The notes under the pieces are model-generated. The model was not told the DNA's origin, ran no database searches, and saw only the letters and a list, made by a program, of their open reading frames with translations. From Gordonia sp. SID5947 (GTDB lineage Bacteria > Actinomycetota > Actinomycetes > Mycobacteriales > Mycobacteriaceae), in assembly GCF_009862785.1 (NCBI RefSeq), contig NZ_WWHU01000001.1, positions 496,001 through 560,000 of the forward strand: a stretch of DNA of 64,000 bases. The letters are read 5' to 3'. The translations under genes and the position numbers were made by a program. This document shows, piece after piece, positions 28,443-39,744 of this stretch; the first letter of the stretch is position 1, and each line of letters begins with the position of its first letter.

Positions 28443-29034
28443 CCGACGCACGCCGACCGCCGGCCCCGGACCACTGGTCGCGGTGGTCGGTTCGGTGGTG
28501 CTGCTCGGGTCGGTGGTGGGCATGATCTGGGCGGCGGTGACCCCGGCGATGTCCGGCCGGGTTCTCGCCGCCGACTCCGCGATCATCCCGGCGGGCGAGT
28601 TCCCCGAGGAGTTCGCAGGTGTCGGGACCTTCGCCCTCCTGCTGTTCGGCTACGGAGCGGTCGCCGTGGTGATCGCCTGGATCGCGAGTCGTCGATGGCG
28701 CGGTCCACTGGGATTCGCGGCCGTGGCGGTGGCGACGGTGGCCGGTTCGCTCATCGCCGCGTGGGTCGGTACGAGGGTGGCCGACTGGCGTTTCGACGAT
28801 CCGCGCTCGTCGCCGGTCGGTGCGACCTTCGACGTGGTCCCGGACCTCTGGCTCGACGGCGCGGTGCGCGGTGGGGTCGGCGGTCCATGGGTCCTGTTCG
28901 TCTGCGCGCCGCTCGCCGCGGCGTTGGTCTATCTCGGATTCGCGCTCGCCGCACGGACCGGTGATCTCGGGGTCGGCGACCTGCCCGACGTCGGTGTCGA
29001 CGAGCCGTTGCGGCCCACGCCTCAGCCGATGTGA
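28439..29034 (+). CDS. DUF2567-like membrane protein (probable frameshift near the start)
   Basis: Four-helix membrane protein (about 198 residues) of the DUF2567 type (Rv1591 by position). Helices are near [53 protein letters not shown] and [16 protein letters not shown]. The best start is GTG 28439, overlapping the previous stop as GTGA. It reads [10 protein letters not shown] and then needs one added base around 28466-28480 to enter the main frame. The alternative is ATG 28405 in the main frame, which overlaps the zinc-ribbon gene by 38 bases. Function unknown. Confidence 0.65.
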
Positions 29035-29285
29035 GCGATCGCCTCGTCGCTCACGGCGGCGGCGAGCGTCTCGACCGAGATGTCGAGCACCCGGCTCAAT
29101 GCGACGACCGTCGCGAACGACGGGGTCAACAGCCGACCACCCTCGATCTTGCGCAACGTCTCCGGCGATATCCCCGCCGCGCGCGCGACCTCGTTCGTCG
29201 TGCGGCTGCCACGACCGTCGCGCAACAGCGCTCCCAGCCTTCGGCCGGCGGCGATCTGCTCAGCTGTCAAGGGTGCGCGAACCAT
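29022..29285 (-). CDS. XRE-family HTH regulator
   Basis: 87-residue protein that is almost only a helix-turn-helix of the XRE/Cro type (TTNEVARAAGISPETLRKIEGGR at about 29-51). Divergent from the MetAP gene with a 91-base gap containing two matching palindromes, so autoregulation and control of MetAP are likely. Its 3' end overlaps the end of the DUF2567 gene by 13 bases on the opposite strand. The XRE/MetAP pair has no counterpart at this place in M. tuberculosis as I recall the order. Confidence 0.85.
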   Translation of the reverse strand: MVRAPLTAEQIAAGRRLGALLRDGRGSRTTNEVARAAGISPETLRKIEGGRLLTPSFATVVALSRVLDISVETLAAAVSDEAIAHIG

Positions 29286-29305
29286 GTGCCCACTCTAGCG
29301 ACCCT

Positions 29306-29319
29306 GGTATGAAAATACC
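29306..29319. promoter_or_regulatory. operator 1 of the XRE-MetAP divergent promoter
   Basis: GGTAT-GAAA-ATACC, a perfect 5+4+5 palindrome 20 bases upstream of the XRE start. It shares its half-sites with a second copy 32 bases (about three turns) away. Confidence 0.65.
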
Positions 29320-29337
29320 GGCCTCCGTGCGTAGGGT

Positions 29338-29351
29338 GGTATTTAAATACG
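29338..29351. promoter_or_regulatory. operator 2 of the XRE-MetAP divergent promoter
   Basis: GGTAT-TTAA-ATACG; its inner 12 bases GTATTTAAATAC are a perfect palindrome. Only 25 bases before the MetAP start, and AT-rich enough to be a -10 region. Probably bound by the adjacent XRE protein. Confidence 0.65.
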
Positions 29352-29376
29352 TAGGAGTCGGCTACCGGAGGTCGTA

Positions 29377-30141
29377 GTGATCGAACTGAAATCACCCGAA
29401 GAGGTTGCTGCAATGCGGGTGACCGGGCAGTTCATCGCTGAGCTGCTCGAGGATCTGGCGGGTCGTGCGCAGGTCGGCGTGAATCTCCTCGACCTCGAGA
29501 TGCGGGCCCGTCGGCTCATCGAGCGACGCGGGGCGGTCTCGTGCTACTGGGACTACGAACCTTCATTCGGTCGAGGACCGTTTCGCAATGTCATCTGCCT
29601 GTCGGTCAACGACGCCGTGCTGCACGGTCTGCCACACGACCATGTCCTCGCCGACGGCGACGTGCTCAGCATGGACATCGCCGTGGCGATCGACGGTTGG
29701 GTGGCCGACTCGGCGCGGACGGTGATCGTCGGGTCCGCACTCGGCGACGACGAGCGCCTGGTCGAGACCACGAGGGCCGCCCTGTCGGCGGGGATTGCGG
29801 CGGCCCGAGCGGGAAACCGTCTCGGCGACATCTCGGCGGCCATCGGCGAGATCTGCACATCCCAGGGCTATCTCGTCAACACCGAGTTCGGTGGTCACGG
29901 ATTGGGTCGAACCATGCACGAGGATCCACATGTGCCCAACCTGGGGCGCGCCGGGCACGGGATGCGGTTGCGGCCCGGGCTCACGTTGGCGCTGGAACCG
30001 TGGCTGGCGCAGAGCACGTCCCGGATCGTCTACGACCCCGACGGTTGGACTATCCGGTCCGCCGACGGTTCACGTACCTCGCACAGCGAGCACACGATCG
30101 CGATCACCGAGGGTGATGCCCAGGTGCTCACCGCGCTGTGA
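29377..30141 (+). CDS. map: type I methionine aminopeptidase
   Basis: 254-residue metallo-aminopeptidase removing N-terminal methionine from new proteins. All five metal ligands of the pita-bread fold are present with family spacing: Asp100 and Asp111 (SMDIAVAIDGWVADSA), His174 (GGHGLGRTMHEDP, with His181), Glu207 (LALEPW) and Glu238 (SEHTIAI). His83 (HGLPHD) is also present. GTG 29377 has GGAGG at 29367-29371. It is divergent from a tiny XRE regulator, unlike a housekeeping map gene near secY, so it may be an extra, conditionally expressed copy. Confidence 0.92.
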   Translation: MIELKSPEEVAAMRVTGQFIAELLEDLAGRAQVGVNLLDLEMRARRLIERRGAVSCYWDYEPSFGRGPFRNVICLSVNDAVLHGLPHDHVLADGDVLSMDIAVAIDGWVADSARTVIVGSALGDDERLVETTRAALSAGIAAARAGNRLGDISAAIGEICTSQGYLVNTEFGGHGLGRTMHEDPHVPNLGRAGHGMRLRPGLTLALEPWLAQSTSRIVYDPDGWTIRSADGSRTSHSEHTIAITEGDAQVLTAL

Positions 30142-30223
30142 CAGGGGGTGCGTCAGGCATGTTGTCACGACAGCGTGTTGTCCCGACCTGGTCTTTGACG
30201 TAGGCCCGGAGCCCGCGTACGGG

Positions 30224-30946
30224 TCACATCGGCGGCCGGAGTGTCGCGAACTCGTCGGTGACCCGCAGTCGGGTGTCGGCGAACGCATACAGGGCAGGCG
30301 GGCGACCGCCGGACCGTCCGGTCTTGCCGACCGTTCCGGTGGCCACCACCACTGCACGACGACTGAGGATGCGGAGCAGATTGGTTGTGTCGACCGGGTA
30401 ACCGAGTGCCGCACAGTAGATCTCGGATAGTTCCGACATCGGGAAGCGTGCCGGGGCCAGCGCGAAGGCGATGTTGGTGTACGACAGTTTGGCGGCCAGA
30501 CGATGTCGCGCGGCGGCGACGATCTCGCCGTGATCGAAGGCGAGGTCCGGCAAGGCGTCGACAGCATGCCAGGCCGTGGTCTCGGTCAGCGGCGCGCGAA
30601 CGTCGCTCGGGACGAGTCCGAGGTACGTGGACGCGATGGTGCGCGCGCCGGGGACTCGGCGGGGACCGGAGAACACGGCCAACTGCTCCAGGTGAGCGAT
30701 CTTCCCGATGTCGACCTTGTCGGCGACCAGACGTCGCGAACTGGTCTCGAGCGTCTCGTCGTCGGCGACGTCGCCACCCGGCAGCGACCACGTGCCCGTG
30801 GTGGCGGTCCGCTCGAGCAGGACACATAACGCGGAAGTCGAGTCCGGGCCGGCTGCGCGCACCTGGAACACCGCGGTCAACACCTCGACGCGCACCCCGC
30901 GTGACCCGTCCGGGCCGGCGGGCGACGACGGCGGCGGCGGTGGCAT
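30224..30946 (-). CDS. NrtR/NdnR-like Nudix regulator of NAD synthesis
   Basis: 240-residue protein with an N-terminal Nudix-like domain (GTWSLPGGDVADDETLETS) and a C-terminal winged-helix part (YPVDTTNLLRILSRR...GRSGGRPPALYAF). The Nudix box is degraded: the REUxEExGU part reads SRRLVADKVDI, so hydrolysis is unlikely and ADP-ribose sensing is expected. NrtR/NdnR proteins repress nad genes. Here nadA is 0.9 kb away and carries a palindrome over its start site. Rv1593c has the same position in M. tuberculosis. Confidence 0.82.
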   Translation of the reverse strand: MPPPPPSSPAGPDGSRGVRVEVLTAVFQVRAAGPDSTSALCVLLERTATTGTWSLPGGDVADDETLETSSRRLVADKVDIGKIAHLEQLAVFSGPRRVPGARTIASTYLGLVPSDVRAPLTETTAWHAVDALPDLAFDHGEIVAAARHRLAAKLSYTNIAFALAPARFPMSELSEIYCAALGYPVDTTNLLRILSRRAVVVATGTVGKTGRSGGRPPALYAFADTRLRVTDEFATLRPPM

Positions 30947-31001
30947 GGCGTCGATTGTATGGGTGTCGGGGCCGCCCGCCCGCCCGTCGCCACGCCGTGA
31001 C

Positions 31002-31595
31002 TCACAGTTCGTCGAGTGCGAGAATCCCGTCTTGGATCGCTCGGGCCGCCAGCGCGGCCTTGGTGCGGGCGGTGCGCTCGACCGACGTGTACTTGGCCCG
31101 GATTCGCGTCAGATGCGTGTTCACCGTGCCGATCGAGATCGAGAGTTCGGCGGCCACGCAGATCTTGGAATCGGTGAGCAGCCAGGTGCGGAGCACCTGG
31201 ACCTCGCGGTCGGTGAGGCCGGGCCGCCGGCGGGTGGGGTTCTCGGGATGCGGTCGCAATGCCGGTGACGTCGCTCGTGGGGCCGGTGGCGCCGCGAACG
31301 ACGATGTGCCGTACGGAACCGGATCGGTGCTCGGGATCAACCGCATGTGTGATCGTCCGTCGGCCGGATGCACGCGCGGCGCCGCGGGCGACGTGGGCAA
31401 TACGCGCGCCGGCGACGAGGTGGCGGGGATCGCCATGGGCTGGCCGGGCAGGGGCATCCGTCGGGCGGCCAGGCGGGCGAGGGCGGCCTCGCGGCGCCGC
31501 GCGGCGGCATCGGGACGTCCGATGCCGGGCGGAGTGGGACGAGGACGCGTCGGTGCGGGGGCGGGGCGGAAGCTGTCGGATGGGGAGACGGTCAT
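31002..31595 (-). CDS. LuxR-type HTH protein with a disordered N-terminus
   Basis: 197 residues. About 125 N-terminal residues are rich in Pro, Ala and Arg with no recognisable domain. The C-terminal 65 residues are a LuxR/GerE HTH (LTDREVQVLRTWLLTDSKICV...SIGTVNTHLTRIRAKY). No receiver or kinase-binding domain is visible. It is divergent from nadA across 237 bases and may share that control region. Target unknown. Confidence 0.75.
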   Translation of the reverse strand: MTVSPSDSFRPAPAPTRPRPTPPGIGRPDAAARRREAALARLAARRMPLPGQPMAIPATSSPARVLPTSPAAPRVHPADGRSHMRLIPSTDPVPYGTSSFAAPPAPRATSPALRPHPENPTRRRPGLTDREVQVLRTWLLTDSKICVAAELSISIGTVNTHLTRIRAKYTSVERTARTKAALAARAIQDGILALDEL

Positions 31596-31743
31596 CGCGT
31601 TGCTCGCAATCTGGTCCGGTGGCCGTGGTCTGGACTGGCCGGATGAGGTCTGTACCTGGCCGACGCTATGGTTCGGCGCTCGCGGGCAAACGCGTAGTGG
31701 ACTACTCGAATCGGCGAGGGAATGCCGCAGATGTGACCGGTGT

Positions 31744-31749
31744 TACGAT
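31744..31749 (+). promoter_or_regulatory. probable -10 box of nadA
   Basis: TACGAT, within TGTTACGATG, a good actinobacterial -10. It would place the start of transcription just at the palindrome 31757-31779. No clear -35 element. Confidence 0.4.
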
Positions 31750-31756
31750 GGACAGC

Positions 31757-31779
31757 GTTTTCGATCACCAGTCGAAAAC
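31757..31779. promoter_or_regulatory. perfect 8+7+8 palindrome, probable operator of the nadA-nadC promoter
   Basis: GTTTTCGA, a 7-base spacer (31765-31771), then TCGAAAAC. The arms are perfectly complementary. The site lies 54 bases before the nadA ATG and directly after the likely -10, an ideal position for a repressor. The nearby Nudix-type regulator is the natural candidate. Confidence 0.65.
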
Positions 31780-31832
31780 CTGGCTCGGCCGCATGACCCG
31801 TGCTCCGAGCGCGACCGGTAGAGGAGTGGCAG

Positions 31833-32906
31833 ATGAGCATCACCAGCGACCGTCCGGCCGCGGCGTCCGGCGTGACGAGCGGCGACATCGGTCTGATGGA
31901 TGCCGTGTGGACCGACGGCCCCGGTGGATACACCGGCGTGGAGCCGACCCCCGAATGGGCCGACGAGGTCCGACGGTTGGCCCGGGCGCGCAATGCGACG
32001 TTGCTCGCGCACAACTACCAGCTTCCCGCGATCCAGGATGTCGCCGACCACGTCGGCGACTCGCTGGCGCTGTCACGGATCGCCGCCGAGGTCGACGCTG
32101 ACGAGATCATCTTCTGTGGTGTGCACTTCATGGCCGAGACCGCGAAGATCCTCAGCCCCGAGAAGCGGGTGCTGATCCCCGACGCCCGCGCCGGGTGTTC
32201 GCTGGCCGACTCCATCACGGCCGACGAACTGCGCGAGTGGAAGGCGGAATTCCCCGACGCGGTGGTGGTCTCGTATGTGAACACGACCGCGGAGGTGAAG
32301 GGGCTCACCGACATCTGCTGCACGTCATCGAACGCCGTGGACGTCGTCGCCTCGATCGATCCCGATCGCGATGTGCTCTTCCTCCCGGATCAGTTCCTCG
32401 GCGCGCACGTGAAGCGGGAGACGGGCCGCGACAACATCCACATCTGGGCGGGCGAATGCCACGTGCACGCGGGCATCAACGGCGACGAACTCGCCGACCA
32501 GGCGAGCGCCCACCCGGAGGCCGATCTGTTCATCCATCCCGAATGCGGATGCGCGACGTCTGCGCTCTACCTCGCCGGCGAGGGGGCTGTGCCGGAGGAC
32601 CGCGTCAAGATCCTGTCCACCGGCGGCATGCTCGACGCCGCCCGCCAGACCGGGGCCAAGCAGGTCCTGGTGGCCACCGAGATCGGGATGCTGCACCAAC
32701 TGCGCAAGGCCGCACCGACCGTCGATTTCCAGGCCGTCAACGATCGCGCGTCGTGCCCGTACATGAAGATGATCACCCCGGCGGCGCTGCTGCGTTCGTT
32801 GCGCGAGGGCCGTGACGAGGTCCACGTGGCACCCGATGTCGCCGAGCGTGCGCGCAAGAGTGTCGAGCGGATGATCTCGATCGGGAACCCCGGCTCCGGT
32901 GAGTGA
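31833..32906 (+). CDS. nadA: quinolinate synthase
   Basis: [4Fe-4S] enzyme condensing iminoaspartate with dihydroxyacetone phosphate to quinolinate. It has 357 residues from ATG 31833 (GAGGAG six bases upstream). Motifs: [16 protein letters not shown] at the start and cluster cysteines in [20 protein letters not shown] and HPECGCATS. The downstream gene nadC starts 8 bases inside this gene. nadB, which supplies iminoaspartate and lies between nadA and nadC in M. tuberculosis, is absent here. Confidence 0.96.
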   Translation: MSITSDRPAAASGVTSGDIGLMDAVWTDGPGGYTGVEPTPEWADEVRRLARARNATLLAHNYQLPAIQDVADHVGDSLALSRIAAEVDADEIIFCGVHFMAETAKILSPEKRVLIPDARAGCSLADSITADELREWKAEFPDAVVVSYVNTTAEVKGLTDICCTSSNAVDVVASIDPDRDVLFLPDQFLGAHVKRETGRDNIHIWAGECHVHAGINGDELADQASAHPEADLFIHPECGCATSALYLAGEGAVPEDRVKILSTGGMLDAARQTGAKQVLVATEIGMLHQLRKAAPTVDFQAVNDRASCPYMKMITPAALLRSLREGRDEVHVAPDVAERARKSVERMISIGNPGSGE

Positions 32907-33812
32907 AGCCTTTGTCGGCCAGGCCCGGGCCGGCCACGATCTCGAGCTGACCGTCACCGAGGACGTCCGGACGTTGATCCGGACCGCGCTCGACGAGGAT
33001 CTGCGCTACGGCCCCGATGTCACGACTCTCGCGACCGTGCCCGCCGATGCCCGGACCGACGCCGCAGTCGTCAGCAGGGCCGACGGCGTGATCGCCGGGG
33101 TGGCGGTGGTCCTCGCGGTGTTCGACGAGGTCATCGGTGCGGGTGAGTACGCGGTGACCACCGCTGTTCCCGACGGCAGTTCCGTCCGGCCAGGGGATGT
33201 GGTGCTCAGCGTGCAGGCTCCCACCGCCGCTCTCCTGACGGCCGAGCGGACGGCGCTCAACCTGGTCTCTCACCTGTCCGGCATCGCCACGGCGACGGCT
33301 CGCTGGGTGGCGCAGGTGGAGGGGACGAACGCCAAGGTGCGCGATTCACGCAAGACGCTGCCCGGGATGCGGTACCTGCAGAAGTACGCCGTGCGCGCCG
33401 GTGGCGGGGTGAACCACCGCATGGGTCTCGGCGACGCTGCGCTCATCAAGGACAACCATGTGGTGGCGGCTGGTTCGGTGAGCGCGGCGTTGAGCGCGGT
33501 GCGTGCGGCCGCCCCCGACCTGCCGGTCGAGGTCGAGGTCGATTCGCTCGCCCAACTCGACGAGGTGCTGCCGCTCGAACCGCAGTTGGTGCTCCTCGAC
33601 AACTTCGCGCTGTGGGAGACGCAGATGGCGGTGCAGCGCCGCAACAAGCGGTCGCCGCACACGAAGCTGGAGAGTTCTGGTGGGCTCACGCTCGACGTGG
33701 CCGCCGACTACGCCCGCACAGGTGTCGACTATCTCGCCGTGGGCGCGCTGACCCATTCGGTCACCGTCCTCGACCTCGGACTCGACATCCCGGCACCCCC
33801 GCGAATCCGTAG
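32899..33812 (+). CDS. nadC: nicotinate-nucleotide pyrophosphorylase (carboxylating), stop lost by frameshift
   Basis: Converts quinolinate and PRPP to nicotinate mononucleotide. Motifs: [38 protein letters not shown], and [21 protein letters not shown] at the end. As written, the frame runs on in phase into hisD, giving a 784-residue product. One more C in the C5 run 33796-33800 gives PAPPANP and a TAG at 33810-33812. The corrected protein has 304 residues, close to family length. GTG 32899 overlaps nadA. The stop codon lies in the left arm of a strong hairpin. Confidence 0.92.
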
Positions 33813-33850
33813 CAATAGTCGGCGCTGGGCGCGGACTGGTGCTACGGATT
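33804..33850 (+). terminator. long near-perfect hairpin between nadC and hisD
   Basis: Outer arms AATCCGTAGCA (33804-33814) and TGCTACGGATT (33840-33850) pair over 11 bp. Inside, AGTC/GACT and GCGC/GCGC pair too, separated by an AT/GG and a G/G mismatch, with loop TGG. That makes 19 pairs in 47 bases. No U-tract follows. It may end or attenuate nad transcription before the his genes, or be a DNA operator. Confidence 0.6.
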
Positions 33851-33912
33851 GGGAGTCGCGTGGCACGACCCCATATCCTGGACGGGAAACCTCAGCCCAA
33901 CAGGAGAAGCTC

Positions 33913-36386
<2,474 letters not shown>

Positions 36387-37037
36387 GTGACCACCGCACA
36401 GCCGCCCGAACAAGAACGCCGGCGCACCGCTCGCTCGGCGCGTGTCGAACGCACCACCCGGGAGTCGTCGATAGCGGTCGAACTCGACCTCGACGGCACC
36501 GGCGTCACGAAGATCTCCACCGGTATCGCGTTCTTCGACCACATGCTCACCGCGTTCGGCCAGCACGGCAGTTTCGATCTGACAGTCGAGGCCAAGGGTG
36601 ACATCGAGGTCGAGGGGCACCACACCATCGAGGACACCTCGATCGTGCTCGGACAGGCCCTTGGTCAGGCGCTCGGCGACAAGAAGGGCATCCGGCGGTT
36701 CGGCGACGCCTGGATACCCATGGACGAGTCGCTCGCGCACGCGGCTGTCGACGTGTCCGGCCGCCCCTACTGCGTCCACACCGGCGAACCCGAGCACATG
36801 CTCACCGCTGTCATCGGCGGATATCCGGGTGTGCCGTACTCGACGGTCATCAACCGGCATATCTTCGAGGCGATCGCGCTCAACGCGCGGATCGCACTCC
36901 ACGTGCGCGTGCTGTACGGCCGCGATCAGCACCACATCACCGAGGCCGAGTTCAAGGCGGTGGCCCGTGCATTGCGTGCCGCCACCGAGAACGACCCCCG
37001 GGTCAGCGGCGTGCCGTCCACCAAGGGCGCCTTGTGA
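36387..37037 (+). CDS. hisB: imidazoleglycerol-phosphate dehydratase
   Basis: Manganese enzyme dehydrating imidazole glycerol phosphate. It has 216 residues, the monofunctional form without the phosphatase domain of enterobacteria. Family signatures: [34 protein letters not shown], and [24 protein letters not shown] near the end, carrying the metal histidines. GTG 36387 directly follows the hisC TAA, with GGAG upstream. Confidence 0.96.
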   Translation: MTTAQPPEQERRRTARSARVERTTRESSIAVELDLDGTGVTKISTGIAFFDHMLTAFGQHGSFDLTVEAKGDIEVEGHHTIEDTSIVLGQALGQALGDKKGIRRFGDAWIPMDESLAHAAVDVSGRPYCVHTGEPEHMLTAVIGGYPGVPYSTVINRHIFEAIALNARIALHVRVLYGRDQHHITEAEFKAVARALRAATENDPRVSGVPSTKGAL

Positions 37038-37050
37038 TGGGGTGCACGCG

Positions 37051-37695
37051 ATGAGCGGTGCGCCGGCGGTCACCATCCTCGACTACGGTTCGGGCAACCT
37101 GCGTTCGGCGCAGCGCGCACTCGAACGGGCCGGGGCCGAGGTGACCGTCACCGACGACCGCGACATCGCGACGGAGTGTGACGGACTCGTGGTCCCCGGG
37201 GTCGGAGCCTTCGCCTCCTGTATCGAGGGGCTGACCGCGGTCACCGGGCACCGCATCATCGACCAGCGACTGGCCGGTGGGCGGCCGGTGCTCGGCATCT
37301 GTGTCGGCATGCAGATCCTGTTCGAGCGCGGCGTCGAATTCGGCGTCGAGGCACAGGGATGCGGCGAGTGGCCGGGTACTGTCAGCCGGCTCCCGGCCGA
37401 GGTGCTCCCGCACATGGGTTGGAACACCGTGGACGCGGCCGCCGGGTCGGTGCTGTTCGACGGTCTGGACGCCGACACCCGCTTCTATTTCGTGCACTCC
37501 TACGCCGTGCAGGACTGGGACATGGACACCGACGGTTCGCGGATCGATCCACCGAAGCTGACATGGGCGACGCACGGTGGGCCGTTCCTCGCGGCAGTCG
37601 AGAACGGCGCCCTCGCCGCGACCCAGTTCCACCCGGAGAAGTCCGGTGACGCCGGTGCGCACCTGCTCCGCAACTGGGTGCGGTCGCTGGCATGA
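37051..37695 (+). CDS. hisH: imidazole glycerol phosphate synthase, glutaminase subunit
   Basis: Class I glutaminase that feeds ammonia to HisF. It has 214 residues: [15 protein letters not shown] at the start, nucleophile Cys in [11 protein letters not shown] and the His/Glu pair in [11 protein letters not shown]. Start ATG 37051, 13 bases after hisB. Its stop overlaps the start of a small membrane protein gene. hisF, its partner, is three genes away. Confidence 0.95.
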   Translation: MSGAPAVTILDYGSGNLRSAQRALERAGAEVTVTDDRDIATECDGLVVPGVGAFASCIEGLTAVTGHRIIDQRLAGGRPVLGICVGMQILFERGVEFGVEAQGCGEWPGTVSRLPAEVLPHMGWNTVDAAAGSVLFDGLDADTRFYFVHSYAVQDWDMDTDGSRIDPPKLTWATHGGPFLAAVENGALAATQFHPEKSGDAGAHLLRNWVRSLA

Positions 37696-37979
37696 AGGTC
37701 GACGACACCCGATTCTCCTACGGCAAGCTGGTCCTGTACTCGCTCGGCGCGGGTGTCGTCGTACTGCTGGTGGCGATCCCGGTGATCCTGGGCGTCGCGC
37801 AGTGGTCGCCCATTGCGGGGCTCGTCATCGCACTGCTCGCGGTGCTGGCCATGATCGGGGTGATCGGCGGCGTCTCCCGACGCATGATCGACCGTGCCGA
37901 GCATGAGATCCTGGCCGCGCGTTCGGCCCAGCCCCATCCCTCCGATCCGACAGACAGGAACACATCCACCGATGGGTAA
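37692..37979 (+). CDS. small two-helix membrane protein inside the his operon
   Basis: 95-residue protein of unknown function with two hydrophobic helices ([21 protein letters not shown] and [18 protein letters not shown]) and a polar C-terminus. It overlaps hisH at its start and the hisA ATG at its end, so it is firmly embedded in the operon and co-translated. Small membrane proteins of this kind occur between hisH and hisA in related actinobacteria, but I know of no function. Confidence 0.8.
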   Translation: MKVDDTRFSYGKLVLYSLGAGVVVLLVAIPVILGVAQWSPIAGLVIALLAVLAMIGVIGGVSRRMIDRAEHEILAARSAQPHPSDPTDRNTSTDG

Positions 37980-38715
37980 CACCCTTGAACTCCTCCCCGC
38001 CGTCGACGTCGCCGACGGGCAGGCCGTGCGTCTGGTCCAAGGCGCCGCCGGCACCGAGACCTCCTACGGGTCGCCGAGGGAGGCCGCGCTGGCCTGGCAG
38101 ACCGACGGGGCCGAGTGGATCCATCTCGTCGATCTCGACGCCGCGTTCGGTCGCGGCAACAATCGAGAGCTGCTGGCCGACGTCGTGGGTGAGCTCGACG
38201 TGAAGGTCGAACTCTCCGGCGGTATCCGCGACGACGACTCGCTCGCGGCGGCGCTCGGGACCGGTTGCACCCGAGTGAATCTCGGAACGGCCGCGCTGGA
38301 GAACCCGGAATGGTGCGCACGGGCGATCGAACGTCACGGCGACCGGATCGCGGTCGGGCTCGACGTCATCCGCGAAGGGGAGTCCTATCGTCTCCGCGGG
38401 CGGGGCTGGGTCACCGACGGCGGAGACCTGTGGGAGGTGCTCGAGCGCCTCGACCGCGACGGATGCGCGCGCTACGTGGTCACCGACGTCTCCAAGGACG
38501 GCACCCTCGCCGGTCCGAATCTGGAGCTCCTGGCTGAAGTCGCCACGGCCACATCGGCCCCCGTCGTCGCGTCCGGCGGCGTATCGGCCCTCGAGGATCT
38601 GGTCGCGATCGCCGGTCTCGTCGACCGCGGCGTGGAAGGGGCGATCGTCGGCAAAGCGCTGTACGCCGGCCGGTTCACCCTGCCCCAGGCGTTGTCGGCG
38701 GTCGCCGGGACGTGA
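37972..38715 (+). CDS. priA: phosphoribosyl isomerase A (HisA/TrpF bifunctional)
   Basis: (beta/alpha)8-barrel isomerase of 247 residues acting on ProFAR (histidine) and probably also on PRA (tryptophan). Family motifs: [18 protein letters not shown] with the catalytic Asp, [15 protein letters not shown], and [20 protein letters not shown]. In actinobacteria lacking trpF, hisA is replaced by priA. The trp cluster here has no trpF between trpC and trpB, which fits. Start ATG 37972; the stop overlaps the next gene. Confidence 0.93.
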   Translation: MGNTLELLPAVDVADGQAVRLVQGAAGTETSYGSPREAALAWQTDGAEWIHLVDLDAAFGRGNNRELLADVVGELDVKVELSGGIRDDDSLAAALGTGCTRVNLGTAALENPEWCARAIERHGDRIAVGLDVIREGESYRLRGRGWVTDGGDLWEVLERLDRDGCARYVVTDVSKDGTLAGPNLELLAEVATATSAPVVASGGVSALEDLVAIAGLVDRGVEGAIVGKALYAGRFTLPQALSAVAGT

Positions 38716-39563
38716 TGGACCACCTGAGACTGCTCGACACGGCGAGCTCCATCCTCGACTCGGTCGCCGACGACTTCGTGGCCGGACTCGGCGCGCCGAG
38801 CGCCGTCGCCAAAGGGCCCACGGATTTCGCGACCCAGGTCGACCTCGATCTGGAGCGACGGATCGCCCGCGAACTCGCCGAGCGCACCCAGATCCCGGTC
38901 CATGGTGAGGAATTCGGCGGCCCGTCGGTCACCGAGGGGGCGGTCTGGGTACTCGACCCGGTGGACGGCACCTACAACTACTCGACCGGTCTCCCGCTGG
39001 CGGGCATCCTGCTCGGGCTGCTCGTCGACGGAGACCCGGTACTCGGGCTCACCTGGTTGCCGGTGCTCGGGCGCCGATTTGCCGGGCACGTCGATGGTCC
39101 ACTGCTCGTCGACGGCAAGCCGGCGGCACCGTTGACCCCGATCGACCTGCAGACATCGGCCATCGCCTATGGCCCGTTCAACGCGGGTGCGAAAGGGCGC
39201 TATCCCGGAGCGCGGCGAGCAGATGTCATCCGGGCGTTGAGTTCTCGGGTCGCGCGGCTGCGAATGACCGGTAGCACCGGCGTCGACATGGCCTACACCG
39301 CGGCGGGGATCTTCGGCGGGGCAATCGCTTTCGGTCGTCACGCCTGGGACAACGCGGCCGGTGCGGCACTCGTGCGCGCGGCCGGGGGAGTGGCGTCTGA
39401 CCTCGGCGGCGCGCCGTGGACCGCGGAGTCGACGTCGCTGGTGTGTGCGGCGCCGGGTCTGCACGCGGAGCTGATGACGGTCATCGACGACGTGGTCGGC
39501 GACGAGTGGGGGACGCATCCCGCCGACACCGGTCACCTCGACAACTCGGGAGGTCAACCATGA
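38712..39563 (+). CDS. impA: inositol monophosphatase family protein (ImpA-like)
   Basis: Magnesium-dependent phosphatase of 283 residues. Motifs: [36 protein letters not shown] (metal Asp residues) and [17 protein letters not shown]. Gene order hisA-impA-hisF is that of M. tuberculosis. It may be the histidinol-phosphate phosphatase of the pathway, or an inositol phosphatase; sequence alone does not decide. GTG 38712 overlaps the hisA stop, with ATG 38715 next. Its stop overlaps the first ATG of the hisF repeat. Confidence 0.87.
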   Translation: MMDHLRLLDTASSILDSVADDFVAGLGAPSAVAKGPTDFATQVDLDLERRIARELAERTQIPVHGEEFGGPSVTEGAVWVLDPVDGTYNYSTGLPLAGILLGLLVDGDPVLGLTWLPVLGRRFAGHVDGPLLVDGKPAAPLTPIDLQTSAIAYGPFNAGAKGRYPGARRADVIRALSSRVARLRMTGSTGVDMAYTAAGIFGGAIAFGRHAWDNAAGAALVRAAGGVASDLGGAPWTAESTSLVCAAPGLHAELMTVIDDVVGDEWGTHPADTGHLDNSGGQP

Positions 39564-39744
39564 CAGTTGCGGTACGGGTCATCCCTTGTCTCGACGGTGT
39601 TGTCGGGGACGTCTCGACCGGGAGGGCTTTTCGATGACAGTTGCGGTACGTGTCATCCCTTGTCTCGACGGTGTTGTCGGGGACGTCTCGACCGGGAGGG
39701 CTTTTCGATGACAGTTGCGGTACGCGTCATCCCTTGTCTCGACG
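39560..39744 (+). repeat. 74-bp tandem duplication of the hisF start (two full units plus 37 bp)
   Basis: Units start at 39560, 39634 and 39708 (spacing exactly 74). Each has 37 bases equal to the hisF 5' end (ATGACAGTTGCGGTACG..., one variable base: G, T, C) and a 37-base spacer with its own ribosome site (GGGAGGG). The third copy keeps only the first 37 bases and is the true hisF start. Copies 1 and 2 encode 25-codon mini-ORFs, each ending in an ATGA that overlaps the next start. Confidence 0.9.

Noticed and set aside
39567..39707. Longer HisF with a 47-residue N-terminal lead
   Set aside because: The frame is open only by chance through the repeat; the lead has no similarity to HisF, and the family starts at [12 protein letters not shown].
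39560..39744. CRISPR or short insertion sequence at hisF
   Set aside because: The units are whole tandem copies of the hisF start with no spacer diversity, terminal inverted repeats or transposase.
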